Source: Rhizobium favelukesii (lineage in GTDB: Bacteria; Pseudomonadota; Alphaproteobacteria; Rhizobiales; Rhizobiaceae). Taken from it: DNA of 64,000 nt. The notes beneath the pieces were generated by a model. It worked only from the letters and a program-made list of their open reading frames with translations. It searched no databases and had not been told where the DNA came from. A program made the translations under genes and the position numbers. The DNA lies in assembly GCF_000577275.2 (NCBI RefSeq), contig NZ_HG916855.1, positions 868,001-932,000 of the forward strand, read 5' to 3'. Every line of letters begins with the position of its first letter. Within the stretch, counting starts at the first letter, position 1. This document shows positions 43,803-52,972 of the stretch, piece after piece.

Positions 43803-44489
43803 CTACTTGGCAGGCGGAGGACCTATCCAAACGCCCTCTGGTACCGTGGGGATACAATTCGCCAATCCGTCGAGCATGCCTTGCAAGACGTTTTCGGTCA
43901 GCTCCTCTATCCTGTCGCTGGGGCCGACGAGGCCGTCTACCAGCAGCAAAGTGAGTCCGTGCATTTGCGACCAAAATATTAGAATGGCCCCGTCAATCGT
44001 ACGTGTGTTTGCCGCGGTGTTTGGAATGAGACGCCCGAGCGCGCCGTCGCATATCGCGTCTACAATTTGGGCTTTCATGTTGTTCGCCGCGGTTCTTTCG
44101 ATCGCAGGGCGCCCATTATCCTGACCGGCAAGATAGCCACCGAACATCAATCTGTAGAGCGCAGGATTGTTGACGCCGCCGCAAACATACGCGCGCGCCA
44201 TGGCTGCCAGCCGCTCGCGCGGACTGTCGAGTTTCTTCGTCGCGTCGGTCATCTTTTTTGCGAGGAGCTCGAACCCTACCGCCGAGACGGCCGCCAGCAA
44301 TTCACGCTTGTCGGCGAAGTGTTTGTACGGGGCGTTATGGCTGACGCCCGCTCGACGGGCGAGCTCCCGAAGCGAAAACTCCGTGCTTTGGGATTCGCTG
44401 AGAACATCGAGTGCGGCACGTACGATCGCCCTGTGCAGGTCACCATGGTGGTAGGGGCGCTGCTCTGTCGTGGAAATGTCTTGGGTCAT
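43803..44489 (-). CDS. TetR/AcrR-family regulator
   Basis: A 228-residue repressor. The N-terminal HTH is FSLRELARRAGVSHNAPYKH followed by FADKRELLAAV (residues 40-70), a form (HNAPYKHF) shared by the TetR_C_33-like group that often represses RND efflux pumps. The C-terminal domain binds ligand. Divergently, 180 bases away, lies the remnant of an RND adaptor gene, its probable former target. The ATG at 44489 is favoured over upstream codons because family members start near this point. Confidence 0.87.
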   Translation of the reverse strand: MTQDISTTEQRPYHHGDLHRAIVRAALDVLSESQSTEFSLRELARRAGVSHNAPYKHFADKRELLAAVSAVGFELLAKKMTDATKKLDSPRERLAAMARAYVCGGVNNPALYRLMFGGYLAGQDNGRPAIERTAANNMKAQIVDAICDGALGRLIPNTAANTRTIDGAILIFWSQMHGLTLLLVDGLVGPSDRIEELTENVLQGMLDGLANCIPTVPEGVWIGPPPAK

Positions 44490-44518
44490 ATCCGTCCGTT
44501 TAGGTGCTGAAGTTGCTC

Positions 44519-44588
44519 TTGTCAACATTTTTACTTAAGCGATGTTGGCATTGCCCACTCCAACCGTTTAAGTGGGCGTTGTCAACAT
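44519..44588. promoter_or_regulatory. Repeated TTGTCAACAT boxes, candidate TetR operator
   Basis: TTGTCAACAT occurs at 44519-44528 and again at 44579-44588, with an inverted near copy GATGTTGG at 44541-44548. A perfect inverted repeat GCCCACT / AGTGGGC (44553-44559 and 44571-44577) lies between them. The block occupies the space between the TetR gene and the divergent adaptor gene, as expected for an autoregulated efflux operator. Confidence 0.55.
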
Positions 44589-44671
44589 CGCCAACCGCCC
44601 CTTATTTCGCATCAGATTGAAGACTGCGGCGAACCGGCTCTCTTTTGGTCACAACCCCACCGGAGCAAAAC

Positions 44672-45002
44672 ATGCAGTCCTTTCGATTGCTGGGAATTGG
44701 TCTCGCCTGCGCAGTTCTGGCTGCCTGCGAAGACAAAGCTGAAGTGGTGCCGCCGCCGCAGCAGGTCCGCGTTGTTGCGGCGTCGGCGGCTCAGTATCAA
44801 CCGGGTGCGGAAATCACCGGCGATGTGAAGGCACGGGTCCAGACAGAACTCTCTTTTCGCGTCAGCTCGAGTTCTCGAGAGAAAGGTCGACGTCGGATCG
44901 CACGTCCACGCCGGCGACGTGCTTGCAAGGCTCAACGACACGGAACAACAGGCGGACGTGAGTGTCGCCCGCGCCGCGCTGGTGAGAAAACGACCTTGGT
45001 AG
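44672..45002 (+). pseudogene. RND efflux periplasmic adaptor, truncated and frameshifted
   Basis: The frame starts with a lipoprotein signal (MQSFRLLGIGLACAVLAAC, lipobox LAAC) and VPPPQQVRVVAASAAQYQPG, EITGDVKARVQTELSFRVS, typical of AcrA/MexA adaptors. After a one-base shift near 44870 the natural sequence resumes as VLERKVDVGSHVHAGDVLAR, LNDTEQQADVSVARAALV, then homology stops near 44990. About two thirds of the protein and the pump gene are missing. The following 100 bases, with three TGGCCA copies, look foreign. Confidence 0.7.
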
Positions 45003-45110
45003 TGGCCAATTCGACTGTAAATAATTGATTTTCTGCATCCCGAAGGGAAATTCGATCGAGAAATGGCCATTCTTGAAGCTAAAACTGGCCAAAGATCGAA
45101 GGCAAAGAAA

Positions 45111-45132
45111 AAGCCGGATCGAAATCCGGCTT
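45111..45132 (-). terminator. Rho-independent terminator
   Basis: AAGCCGGAT at 45111-45119 and ATCCGGCTT at 45124-45132 form a perfect 9-bp stem with a four-base loop. On the minus strand it is followed by TTTTCTTT, so it terminates transcripts of the hypothetical gene at 45147-45678. Confidence 0.7.
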
Positions 45133-45146
45133 CTCGACATTTCCAA

Positions 45147-45678
45147 CTACTCGGACGGGAAAAGGTGTAAGACATCAAGCCGCCGATAGAAGGCCATTTC
45201 ACTTGACGTGAACGCTGGGTCGATGAGCGATTCCTCGAGAAGAAGCCTGAGCTTCTTGCTGTTCCAGCCTAAAGTGGCCGCAAGGTTCGAAAGCGGAACT
45301 CGCGCGAAACTGGTCCTCGCCGTCGCGCAGCAGATCGTACCCGGTGCCCGCACATGTAGACCATTCCTGTTCGTCGATCGCCGCCATCCGGAAGCGGGTT
45401 CCATGCCTCACCGAGGCCCCAACCATTTCGCAAAGGCGAATAGCGACGTATAGCCGAAGAGTATCGAGCCAAGCCGCGCCTGTGTCGGTACCCGCGAGCC
45501 TTGCCTCCACATAGGTCTGAAGGCTGTCCGTTTCCCAGTGTTCGGCGCAGGATTGCAGCGCGTCGATGTTCTCATTCTCTACTGCCAGATTGGCAGCAAA
45601 GGTGGCAAGGCTGCCGAGAAAGCAGTCCTCGAGGAAATGTACGCGGGTTCCGGAGGGGGTGAAGGATCTGATCTGCAT
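45147..45678 (-). pseudogene. Hypothetical protein, frameshifted
   Basis: Two minus-strand frames look like one protein. The first has NIDALQSCAEHWETDSLQTY, VEARLAGTDTGAAWLDTLRL and YVAIRLCEMVGASVRHG up to GYDLLRDGEDQF; the second has VPLSNLAATLGWNSKKLRLL, EESLIDPAFTSSEMAFYRRL and ends DVLHLFPSE at a stop at 45147. A one-base shift near 45310 joins them. I do not recognise the family. The 5' part overlaps an M41 peptidase fragment on the other strand, so the true start is uncertain. A terminator follows. Confidence 0.4.
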
Positions 45679-45963
45679 CTGGCGTTGGACATTGCAACGA
45701 TCCTCATTGCGACCCACGGCGTGAGCGCCTTGGGTTTCACGAGCTTCACAGGATCCCGCGACCTCGAACGAATTCGTCGCACGGATCCTATCCTGAGGCG
45801 GCGGGTTGAACGCCTGCTTGCCGAGGAGCTGGCGCGGGCGGAGGAAATCATCAGTGAACGGCGGGCGGATGTCATGCGGGTCGCCGAAGCCCTAATGGAA
45901 CAGGAGGTTCTGTCGGGCGAGGTTGTCGCTAAGTTCATCCTAGGACGAAATTCTCCGTCCTAG
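45592..45963 (+). pseudogene. FtsH-like M41 peptidase, C-terminal fragment
   Basis: The plus-strand frame GSKGGKAAEKAVLEEMYAGS, GGGEGSDLHLALDIATILIA, THGVSALGF and RAEEIISERRADVMRVAEAL, MEQEVLSGEVVAKFI matches the end of the M41 peptidase domain (AGAGG-SDL-x-A-T-x-A and the A-x-E-I-L helix). The AAA ATPase part and the HExxH zinc motif are missing. It is the tail of an FtsH-type or related AAA protease gene cut by rearrangement. Confidence 0.55.
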
Positions 45964-46296
45964 GTTCCGCCAAATGAGGTCGTGGAGGAATCCTGGTTCG
46001 CTCGTCGAAGGCGGCCGCCCCTGGCCGCCCTACCGGCACTTGCTGCTGCGTGGAATCCAGGTCACGCTTGATGAACAACCTTGGAAAGGCCTGCTCGAAT
46101 CCTTGTCGACGTCAAACACCGGCGAAAATCGTGCCCATGATGACCACCAAAGTTCCCCGGAGTAATTTTGCGGAGAACGCCTCGTAGTCGAGCGACACGG
46201 CTGAACCCAGACCTCCGCGGCTATGAGATTGGATCGGGTCGGTTACGCCTGGCGGACTACCACGCGTCGATCGTCCTTTATCCGGGCACCCTTCAA

Positions 46297-48066
46297 TCAT
46301 AGGATGTCGGCGTCAAGTGCCATGATGGCGGAAGCGCCGGAGCGGATCGCCGCTTCCAGTCCCAGAGTTCGAGGCAGCAGACGGGCCGCGAAGAATTGCG
46401 CCAGGATAAGCTTGCGCTGCTTCAGTTCGGCAGTCGCATGGGCGGATGCAGCAGCCTTTCCAGCCATGCGAACCCACAACCATCCGAAGGTAACCAGCGC
46501 GAAAAAGCACAGGTAGTCGGAGGCGCTAGATCCCCCCTCCGACGGATCTTCGCCAATGGCCAACAGATGTTCCGTCAGTTTCGCCAGCCGGGCGAGGGCC
46601 TCGCCGACGGCTGCCTTCGCCGTGTCAAGCTCGGCCGGTCCTCCGGCTGCGAATAGTTCGGCACGCATCATCGCGAAGAACCGCCGCGGCAGATCGCCAT
46701 CTTCCATCGGCAGTTTTCTGCCGACGAGATCCATGGCCTGAACGCCGTTCGTCCCCTCGTAGATTTGAGTGATGCGCGCGTCGCGCACATACTGTTCCAT
46801 GCCCCATTCGCGGATGTAGCCGTGCCCGCCGAATACCTGCTGCGACAGGACCGCCGTCTCGAACCCGAAGTCGGTGAAGGCAGCCTTTACTACCGGCGTC
46901 AACAGGGCGACGAAGCCAGCGGCCTTGTTGCGCTCTCCTTCGTCGGGATGAAGGGCGGCGATGTCCATCTGCATCGCGGTCCAGACGCCGAGCGCTCGTC
47001 CAGCATCGGCAAACGAACGCCCCGTGAGGAGCATCTTGCGCACATCGGGATGCTCGATGATGGGTACAGGGCCGCGGGCGCCGTCCGTGGAGCGGCCTTG
47101 CAGGCGCTCGCGGGCATAGGCGACGGCCTTCTGGTTGGCTGCCTCGCCGATGCCGAGACCCTGGACGCCGACGAACAGGCGCTCGGCGTTCATCATCGTG
47201 AACATGGCGTTCAGGCCGCGGTCGGGTTCGCCGACCAGCCAGCCGATGGCCCCGTCATAGTTCATCACGCAAGTCGGCTGGGCATGGATGCCCATCTTGT
47301 GCTCCAGCGATCCGACCGACATGCCGTTGCGTTCACCAAGCGAGCCGTTCTGGTTGACAAGGAACTTCGGTGAAAGGAATAGACTGATCCCCTTCACTCC
47401 CGTCGGCGCATTGGGAAGGCGCGCCAACACCAGGTGAATGACGTTGCCGCCGAAATCGTGGTCGCCGGAGGAGATAAAGATCTTGGTGCCCTTGAGCGCA
47501 AAAGACCCGTCGCCGAGCGGTTCCGCGCGGGAAGTGAGCAATCCGAGGTCGGTGCCAGCCGAGGATTCGGTGAGCGCCATGGCGCCCGTCCATTCGCCAG
47601 AAATCATCCTAGGCAGGTACTTCTGCTTCAGTTGGTCGCTCCCGTGGTGGGCAATCGCCTCGACGGCGCCGCGGGTGAGGCCTGTGAACAGGCCGAAGGA
47701 GAGGTTGGTCGATGATAGCATTTCGTCGAGCAGGATCTGGAGCACGCGCGGCAGGCCTTGGCCGCCAAACTCCGGAGCTCCAGAAAGCCCGGCCCAGCCG
47801 GCCGCGACAAAGGCCCTGTAGGCGTCAGCGAAGCCCTTCGGCGTGGTGACCGCGCCTTTTTCCAGTCGGCAACCTTCCTCGTCGCCGGGGCGGTTCAGTG
47901 GTTCGAGCACCTCGGCGCAGAACTTGCCGCCTTCTTCGAGAATGCTCGCGGCAAGGCCCGTATTGACCTCTTCGCAGCCCGGAAGGGCGACCATCAGCGC
48001 GTCGAAGTCGAAGACCTCGCCGAGCAGGAACGTTATGTCGTCGATGGGGGGGATATAGGCAGCCAT
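46297..48066 (-). CDS. Acyl-CoA dehydrogenase (FadE/DmdC-like, long form)
   Basis: A 589-residue FAD-dependent acyl-CoA dehydrogenase with the extra C-terminal domain of the long group (DmdC/FadE5-like). Visible: WAGLSGAPEFGGQGLP, GAMALTESSAGTDLGLLTSR of the FAD-binding mid domain, GVKGISLFLSPKFLV, and VFGGHGYIREWGMEQYVRDA followed by RITQIYEGTNGVQAMDLVGR, whose Glu is the probable catalytic base. It introduces the alpha-beta double bond in acyl-CoA. It was part of a beta-oxidation operon whose other members survive only as fragments upstream. A divergent TetR gene probably controls it. Confidence 0.92.
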   Translation of the reverse strand: MAAYIPPIDDITFLLGEVFDFDALMVALPGCEEVNTGLAASILEEGGKFCAEVLEPLNRPGDEEGCRLEKGAVTTPKGFADAYRAFVAAGWAGLSGAPEFGGQGLPRVLQILLDEMLSSTNLSFGLFTGLTRGAVEAIAHHGSDQLKQKYLPRMISGEWTGAMALTESSAGTDLGLLTSRAEPLGDGSFALKGTKIFISSGDHDFGGNVIHLVLARLPNAPTGVKGISLFLSPKFLVNQNGSLGERNGMSVGSLEHKMGIHAQPTCVMNYDGAIGWLVGEPDRGLNAMFTMMNAERLFVGVQGLGIGEAANQKAVAYARERLQGRSTDGARGPVPIIEHPDVRKMLLTGRSFADAGRALGVWTAMQMDIAALHPDEGERNKAAGFVALLTPVVKAAFTDFGFETAVLSQQVFGGHGYIREWGMEQYVRDARITQIYEGTNGVQAMDLVGRKLPMEDGDLPRRFFAMMRAELFAAGGPAELDTAKAAVGEALARLAKLTEHLLAIGEDPSEGGSSASDYLCFFALVTFGWLWVRMAGKAAASAHATAELKQRKLILAQFFAARLLPRTLGLEAAIRSGASAIMALDADIL

Positions 48067-48084
48067 AGGTTTTCCTTCGTTGGT

Positions 48085-48424
48085 TCAGTTGCGCTGCGGC
48101 TTGACGGTCGCCAGCATGTGCTTGACGCGATTAGCAGTTGCCGGCGTTGCGAGGAGTTCGATAAAAGGTCTCGCGCTCGAGCGCGATGACAGGGTCTTCG
48201 GTAAGCGGCTTCAGCGGATCCGCGTAGGGACCAACCGGTCAACACGTTGGCGACCGCGCGTCCCACCACGCCGTCCTGGGCGGTGGCGCGTCCGGCCAGC
48301 GCCTCCCTTCGATGAAGTTGCGGATTGCGGATGCCCCGAAAGGTGCCGGCGTGACGATCACCGGTGATTTCGGCGCGACATAATTTTCCGCAAGGGCCAG
48401 GGCCTTGGCTTTGGCATCGATCAG
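48085..48424 (-). pseudogene. 3-hydroxyacyl-CoA dehydrogenase (FadB/FadJ-like), C-terminal remnant
   Basis: Pieces in three frames line up with the end of a multifunctional fatty-acid oxidation protein: DAKAKALALAENYVAPKSPV, then VGRAVANVLTG, then DPLKPLTEDPVIALERETF, then FIELLATPATANRVKHMLAT and VKPQRN with a TGA at 48085-48087. At least two frameshifts are needed. The catalytic domain is missing. It stands directly upstream of the intact acyl-CoA dehydrogenase on the same strand. Confidence 0.65.
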
Positions 48425-48529
48425 TCGGCTGCGGTGGTGATGCCGTCCGAGGCTCTCATAAAGCCGAGGTTGCGGCCTGGACGGCGTCGCAATGAAGCAG
48501 CAGTTCGCAGGCGCCGTCGAGCCCCAGCG

Positions 48530-48714
48530 GACGCTGCGCTCCCCCAAAGAATGTGGGCACCAACTTCGGAACTCTTTTTCACCACAACGGCCGAGATTTC
48601 CTGTCCTGCGGCGATCGCGCGCTGCTTGATCACGATGGTCGCCGAAAGACCTGCCGGCTTGGCGCCCATTATCACCACATCAAGTTGTATGGCTTCCCTG
48701 GTCGTGTTGATCAA
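48530..48714 (-). pseudogene. ETF-ubiquinone oxidoreductase, N-terminal remnant
   Basis: QLDVVIMGAKPAGLSATIVI then KQRAIAAGQEISAVVVKKSS and EVGAHILWGSA match the FAD-binding start of ETF-QO (normally VVIVGAGPAGLSAAIRLKQ and EVGAHILSGAV). The middle Gly of the GxGxxG motif is Lys. The rest of the gene is gone. With the neighbouring fragments it shows a decayed beta-oxidation operon. Confidence 0.6.
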
Positions 48715-48884
48715 CCTTTTCTCCTTGTATTGTCGCGATGAGATGTATCAAACGGTTGTTACAGTCCGCAAGGACAAAATTTGGCTCTGCAGGGGAGGCG
48801 AGGCGTGGGGAGTTGGGAAATGCGCAAGTCTGCGCTAAGAGCTTCTTCAGATGGGCGCAGGACATACGATCACCAGGAGAGGCG

Positions 48885-49526
48885 ATGGCTGAAGTTGAAA
48901 ATCCGAAAACGGCGGCGGCAGCAGAGGGCAGGCTGGGTGGCGCATTGCTGCAGGGCGAGTTCAGCGACCGGCACCGGGACATACTGGAAGCCGCCGCGTC
49001 CCTCTTCGCAGAGCGCGGCTATTCGGCGACATCGGTCCGCGATATTGGCGAGCGTGTCGGGCTACTCGGCGGCTCCCTCTATCATTATATCAAGTCGAAG
49101 GAAGCGCTTTTCGTCCGCATCCATGACATTGCACTGCAGGTAGCCGAGGACCGTATTCTGGCCGCGGTATCAGGACTGACCGATCCGTGGGCGCGGCTGG
49201 AGGCGGCATGCGTCACCATGCTGGAAATTCAGCTCGACCCAAATTCGCTTACCATGCCCCTAATGAATGACTTCGCTTCCGCCCCGTTGGAGATCCGCGA
49301 GCGCCTCGTCGCCAAGCGAGACGCGTTCGAGCAAATGTTCCGGGACCTGATCGCTGATCTTTCCCTGCACCCCGCGTTTGACAGAGGCGTTTATCGTCTG
49401 CTGCTTCTGACGCTCCTCAATAATGTCGGGAGTTGGTATCGCCCCGGCGACATGACGCCGGAAGACATCGGCCTTCAGATCGTTCGCATTTTCCGACACG
49501 ACGAAATTTGTGCGAACGATGGGTAA
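48885..49526 (+). CDS. TetR/AcrR-family regulator
   Basis: A 213-residue repressor with HTH residues about 25-70: RDILEAAASLFAERGYSATS, VRDIGERVGLLGGSLYHYI and KSKEALFVRI. The GSLYHYIKSKEAL form is typical of FadR/PsrA/KstR2-like TetR proteins that sense acyl-CoAs. It is divergent from the acyl-CoA dehydrogenase and its decayed partners, so control of beta-oxidation is likely. The ATG at 48885 follows AGGAGAGGCG. Confidence 0.87.
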   Translation: MAEVENPKTAAAAEGRLGGALLQGEFSDRHRDILEAAASLFAERGYSATSVRDIGERVGLLGGSLYHYIKSKEALFVRIHDIALQVAEDRILAAVSGLTDPWARLEAACVTMLEIQLDPNSLTMPLMNDFASAPLEIRERLVAKRDAFEQMFRDLIADLSLHPAFDRGVYRLLLLTLLNNVGSWYRPGDMTPEDIGLQIVRIFRHDEICANDG

Positions 49527-49842
49527 CACTGACACGCGCCAAATCGAGTGGTGCGGTTGGCAGGCTTGGTACTGCGAACTAGATGCCGGCCATTCGCTCC
49601 TTCACGAGGCGCTCATACCCTCCGGTTGGCGTTGGCGCATGGGTGCTGCTTTGAGGGCCGCTTTTCGACGATCGTCCGGACGCTGCATTTTGAGCTGACG
49701 TCGCTCAGCAATTTGAGACCTCGCTCCCGTTCCTCTGATCTGACGCCTGCCGAGTTCTAGTGTGTCTCTGTCAGGCGCAGCCGGCAGGACTTCGGTGAGC
49801 ACACCCGCCGCCTGGCACAGGGAATCATGCTCCCAGGTCCGC

Positions 49843-50529
49843 CTACATGGATGCCTTTCGGATCTTGTGAAAGCACTCGCAGGCCTTCGATTCGAGGCGT
49901 GCGCGATTCGCGATCGTAACGTCCCCACGGGAATATTCGATAAGTCCTTCGGATGCCAGTTCTGAACAAATTGCATTCACTGTCGCGCGCCGTAGACCCA
50001 GAACCTCCGCTATCACCTGCTGCGTTAGATTGAAACGGTCCCCCACTACGCAGTCATGAGCCCTCAGAAGCCAGCGAATGCTCCGTTGCTCCGCGGAATG
50101 AAGGCTATTGCAGGCCACTGTCTCCATGAGTTGCGTGATCAGCGATTTCGCGTATCGCAGCATGGTTTCCCTGACGCATTGGAACTCCTCCAGTGCCTCG
50201 TCGAGGTCGGCTATCGAAAGCCAGGAGGCATAGCCCGGAACCTGTGCGACGCACATGCCGAGCGCACCGGTTCCACCCATGATCAGCCCGAAGCCGAGGA
50301 ACCCCTCGTGCCCCACGGAGGTTTTCTCCACGCGCCTTCCATTCGCCATTTCCGTCATCAGCGAGATAAGACCCGTGTGAGGAAAAACGGCGTGAGTGAA
50401 GGGCGCACCCTCTTCGTAAATGACCTCCCCGGCGACCATGGGCCTGACGAGCGATCTTTTCGCAATGAAGTCTTGGGCTGCCGGCCTTAATGCAAGCAAT
50501 AACCGATTCCGAATTGCGTACTCTTTCAA
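49843..50529 (-). CDS. Crp/Fnr-family transcription regulator
   Basis: A protein of about 228 residues. The cyclic-nucleotide-binding-like beta roll covers residues 20-120 (VAGEVIYEEGAPFTHAVFPH, GLISLMTEMANGRRVEKTSV, GHEGFLG), and the C-terminal HTH_Crp_2 contains FNLTQQVIAEVLGLRRATVN and SELASEGLIEYSRGDVTI. It lacks the N-terminal Cys cluster of Fnr. Such proteins are abundant in rhizobia and respond to unknown signals. No ATG is available; the TTG at 50529, with GGAAGG upstream, is preferred to the TTG at 50586. The bases 49527-49842 hold no clear gene. Confidence 0.8.
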   Translation of the reverse strand: MKEYAIRNRLLLALRPAAQDFIAKRSLVRPMVAGEVIYEEGAPFTHAVFPHTGLISLMTEMANGRRVEKTSVGHEGFLGFGLIMGGTGALGMCVAQVPGYASWLSIADLDEALEEFQCVRETMLRYAKSLITQLMETVACNSLHSAEQRSIRWLLRAHDCVVGDRFNLTQQVIAEVLGLRRATVNAICSELASEGLIEYSRGDVTIANRARLESKACECFHKIRKASM

Positions 50530-50735
50530 GTTAGCCTTCCAAACAAAAGTTGCTTTACTCCAGATGACATACTTTGCGTTAACCAACGCAATGTACGGTA
50601 ACGAACATAGTTAGTTCCGATACCGTACTATGAAGGCACGTGGCTGAGTACGCTACGACTTCGAATACCTCCTGTCGACCGCAACCGCGTAACGCCGTCT
50701 TGGAATTTGTGCAAGTCCAGCAAGGGGAACAAACA

Positions 50736-52941
50736 ATGCCGGGCCAAGAGAACAGAGCAGACTTATTGAAATCCGAACAGAGAAATGCCGGGCCACATGC
50801 GTGCGCGACCCTGGATGATCTTAAAGACATGGTGGCGGAACTGGCATCATTCAAAATGGCGCTTGATCCCCATACGATCGTTGGGATTACCAACCGCGCC
50901 GGAACGATCACCTACGTGAATGATCATTTTTGCCAGATCAGCAAATATTCGAGATTTGAACTCCTGGGAGCCAAGCACAGTCTATTGAACTCGGGACACC
51001 ATCCGCCATCGTTTTTCCAGGAGATGTGGCGGACGATCTCAACGGGGAGCACGTGGCACGGAGAGGTATGCAACAGGGCAAAGGACGGTTCGCTCTACTG
51101 GGTCGATACGACCATCGCGCCAAAGCTGGACGCATCAGGTTCCATTCGTGGCTATGTCTCAATTCGGTATGACATCACGCAACGCAAATTGGGCGAAGAG
51201 ACGCTGCTGGAAGAAAATCTCCGGCGGGAGCGCATGGAAATTCTTCTCCGCGACATCATTGAGACAATCCCCAATGGCGTTGCTGTGTACGATGGAGACG
51301 ATCGGCTCGCCTTGTTCAACTCCGGCTTCCAAGACTGCTATAGGCGGACCGGGCCCGCCATCCGGGAAGGCCAACCGTTCCAGGAGATTTTGGAACGCGC
51401 AATTGCGCGGCGAGTTTGCGGATGTCTCGTCCGGGGATGATGGCAGGCGGAACTGGATCAACACGAGGCTGCGCAATCACCGCAATCCGGGAAGGGCATT
51501 TCTACTGGCGCTGACTGGAGATCGGTGGCTTAAGGTGCAGGAGCGGCGATCTGCCTCCGGATACATCGTCGGTGTCCAAACCGACGTCACCGATCTAAAG
51601 AGGGCAGAGCGACAGATCAAACTCCAGGCGGAAACCGACCCACTCACGGGCCTCCTTAACCGCCGTTCCATGATTGAAGGACTGGATGCCGTTATATCCT
51701 CTGAACGGACAGACCGGTATAGTGCGCTGGTGCTCGTCGATCTGGACCACTTCAAAGCGATCAACGACACTTTGGGCCACGGCGCGGGCGACGTACTTCT
51801 CGTCGAAATCGGAAAACGCTTCAAAGAAAGCGTGAGGAAATCGGATTTTGTCGCCCGCCTAGGAGGTGACGAATACGCCGTCCTGCTCGTGGATATCGGC
51901 AGCGAAGCCAACGCAATCCGGATCGTTCGGAAGATGCTGAAGGGCCTCGAGGCCCCAGTCCGGCTCGGTCGAAAGTCAGTTAACGTCAGCGGTAGCTTCG
52001 GACTGGCTGTCGTCCGGAGCACGAAGGCAGGTACTCCGCTAGAAGTAATCAAACGTGCCGACATTGCCCTCTACCAGGCTAAACGCAACGGACGGTCGAC
52101 CTATGCCGTCTACAGCACAGATATGGAACGGAGCATCCGGCACCGAAATGGGATGGTCGAGGCGCTGCGCCGTGCAATCGAACGCGACGAAATACAGGTG
52201 GCTCTGCAACCTCAGTTACGGTTTCTTGACGGAGCCCATTCCGGTTTCGAGGCTCTCGTCCGCTGGAAGAAGGATAGTGAATGGGTACCGGCGGCGGAAC
52301 TCATATCTCTGGCGGAGCAATCGGATCTGATTAGTGCGGTTGGGCGATCCGTTGTTTCCGCTACTCTCAGCGTGATGCGCGACATGAAACGGAAGGGTCG
52401 CGTACCCGGCAAGGTGGCCATCAACGTTGCCGCGGCGCAGTTGCGCGACCTCAACTTCGCTAAAGAACTCCTCGCTGCCATCGCGGCTCACGGACATTCG
52501 GGTTCCGAGATCGTCATCGAAGTCACGGAGAATGTCATTCTCGACCGTACTAACGAAGCGATCGGTGTGACGCTGAACCGGTTGTCGGAGGCAGGCGTCA
52601 AGATTGCGCTTGATGACTTCGGTACGGGCTACGCTTCGCTGACCCATCTGCAGCGCTATCCGGTGTCGTACATCAAGATAGATCGCTCCTTTGTCGCGGA
52701 CCTTAACCGTGGCTATGGAAACGGTGCGATCGTGAGGGCCATTATCTCCTTGGCCCACGACCTCGGCATGGAGGTAGTCGCGGAGGGTATCGAGACGCAG
52801 GCCCAATATCAGTCCCTTATGGAGATGGGTTGTGACTATGCGCAAGGGTATCTTCTGGCCAAACCCATGCTCGTCGAGCAGATCGACGCTTACTTCCTCG
52901 ATTGCGAAGCAAAGCGGCCGGTTGCCGCACTGGTCGCTTGA
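50736..52941 (+). pseudogene. PAS-GGDEF-EAL protein interrupted by a frameshift
   Basis: Two overlapping frames form one cyclic-di-GMP enzyme. The first (ATG 50736) has a PAS domain (VGITNRAGTITYVNDHFCQI, YVSIRYDITQRKLGE) and part of a second (GVAVYDGDDRLALFNSGF). Near 51400 the frame shifts and continues with EFADVSSGDDGRRNW, then GGDEF (RLGGDEYAVLLVDIG, active-site form intact) and EAL (EALVRWKK, EVTENVILDR, DDFGTGYASLTHL, KIDRSFVADL, EGIETQAQ). Both catalytic halves appear complete, so without the shift it would be a bifunctional cyclase and phosphodiesterase. It may be a real mutation or a sequencing error. Confidence 0.85.
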
Positions 52942-52972
52942 TCGTTTTCCACCAAGCAGAGGAGAATAATTC

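Noticed and set aside
46112..46300. A 62-codon minus-strand frame ending in a hydrophobic stretch
   Set aside because: The hydrophobic end (LLRGTLVVIMGTIFAGV) resembles a transporter helix, but there is no start signal and nothing on either side supports a gene.
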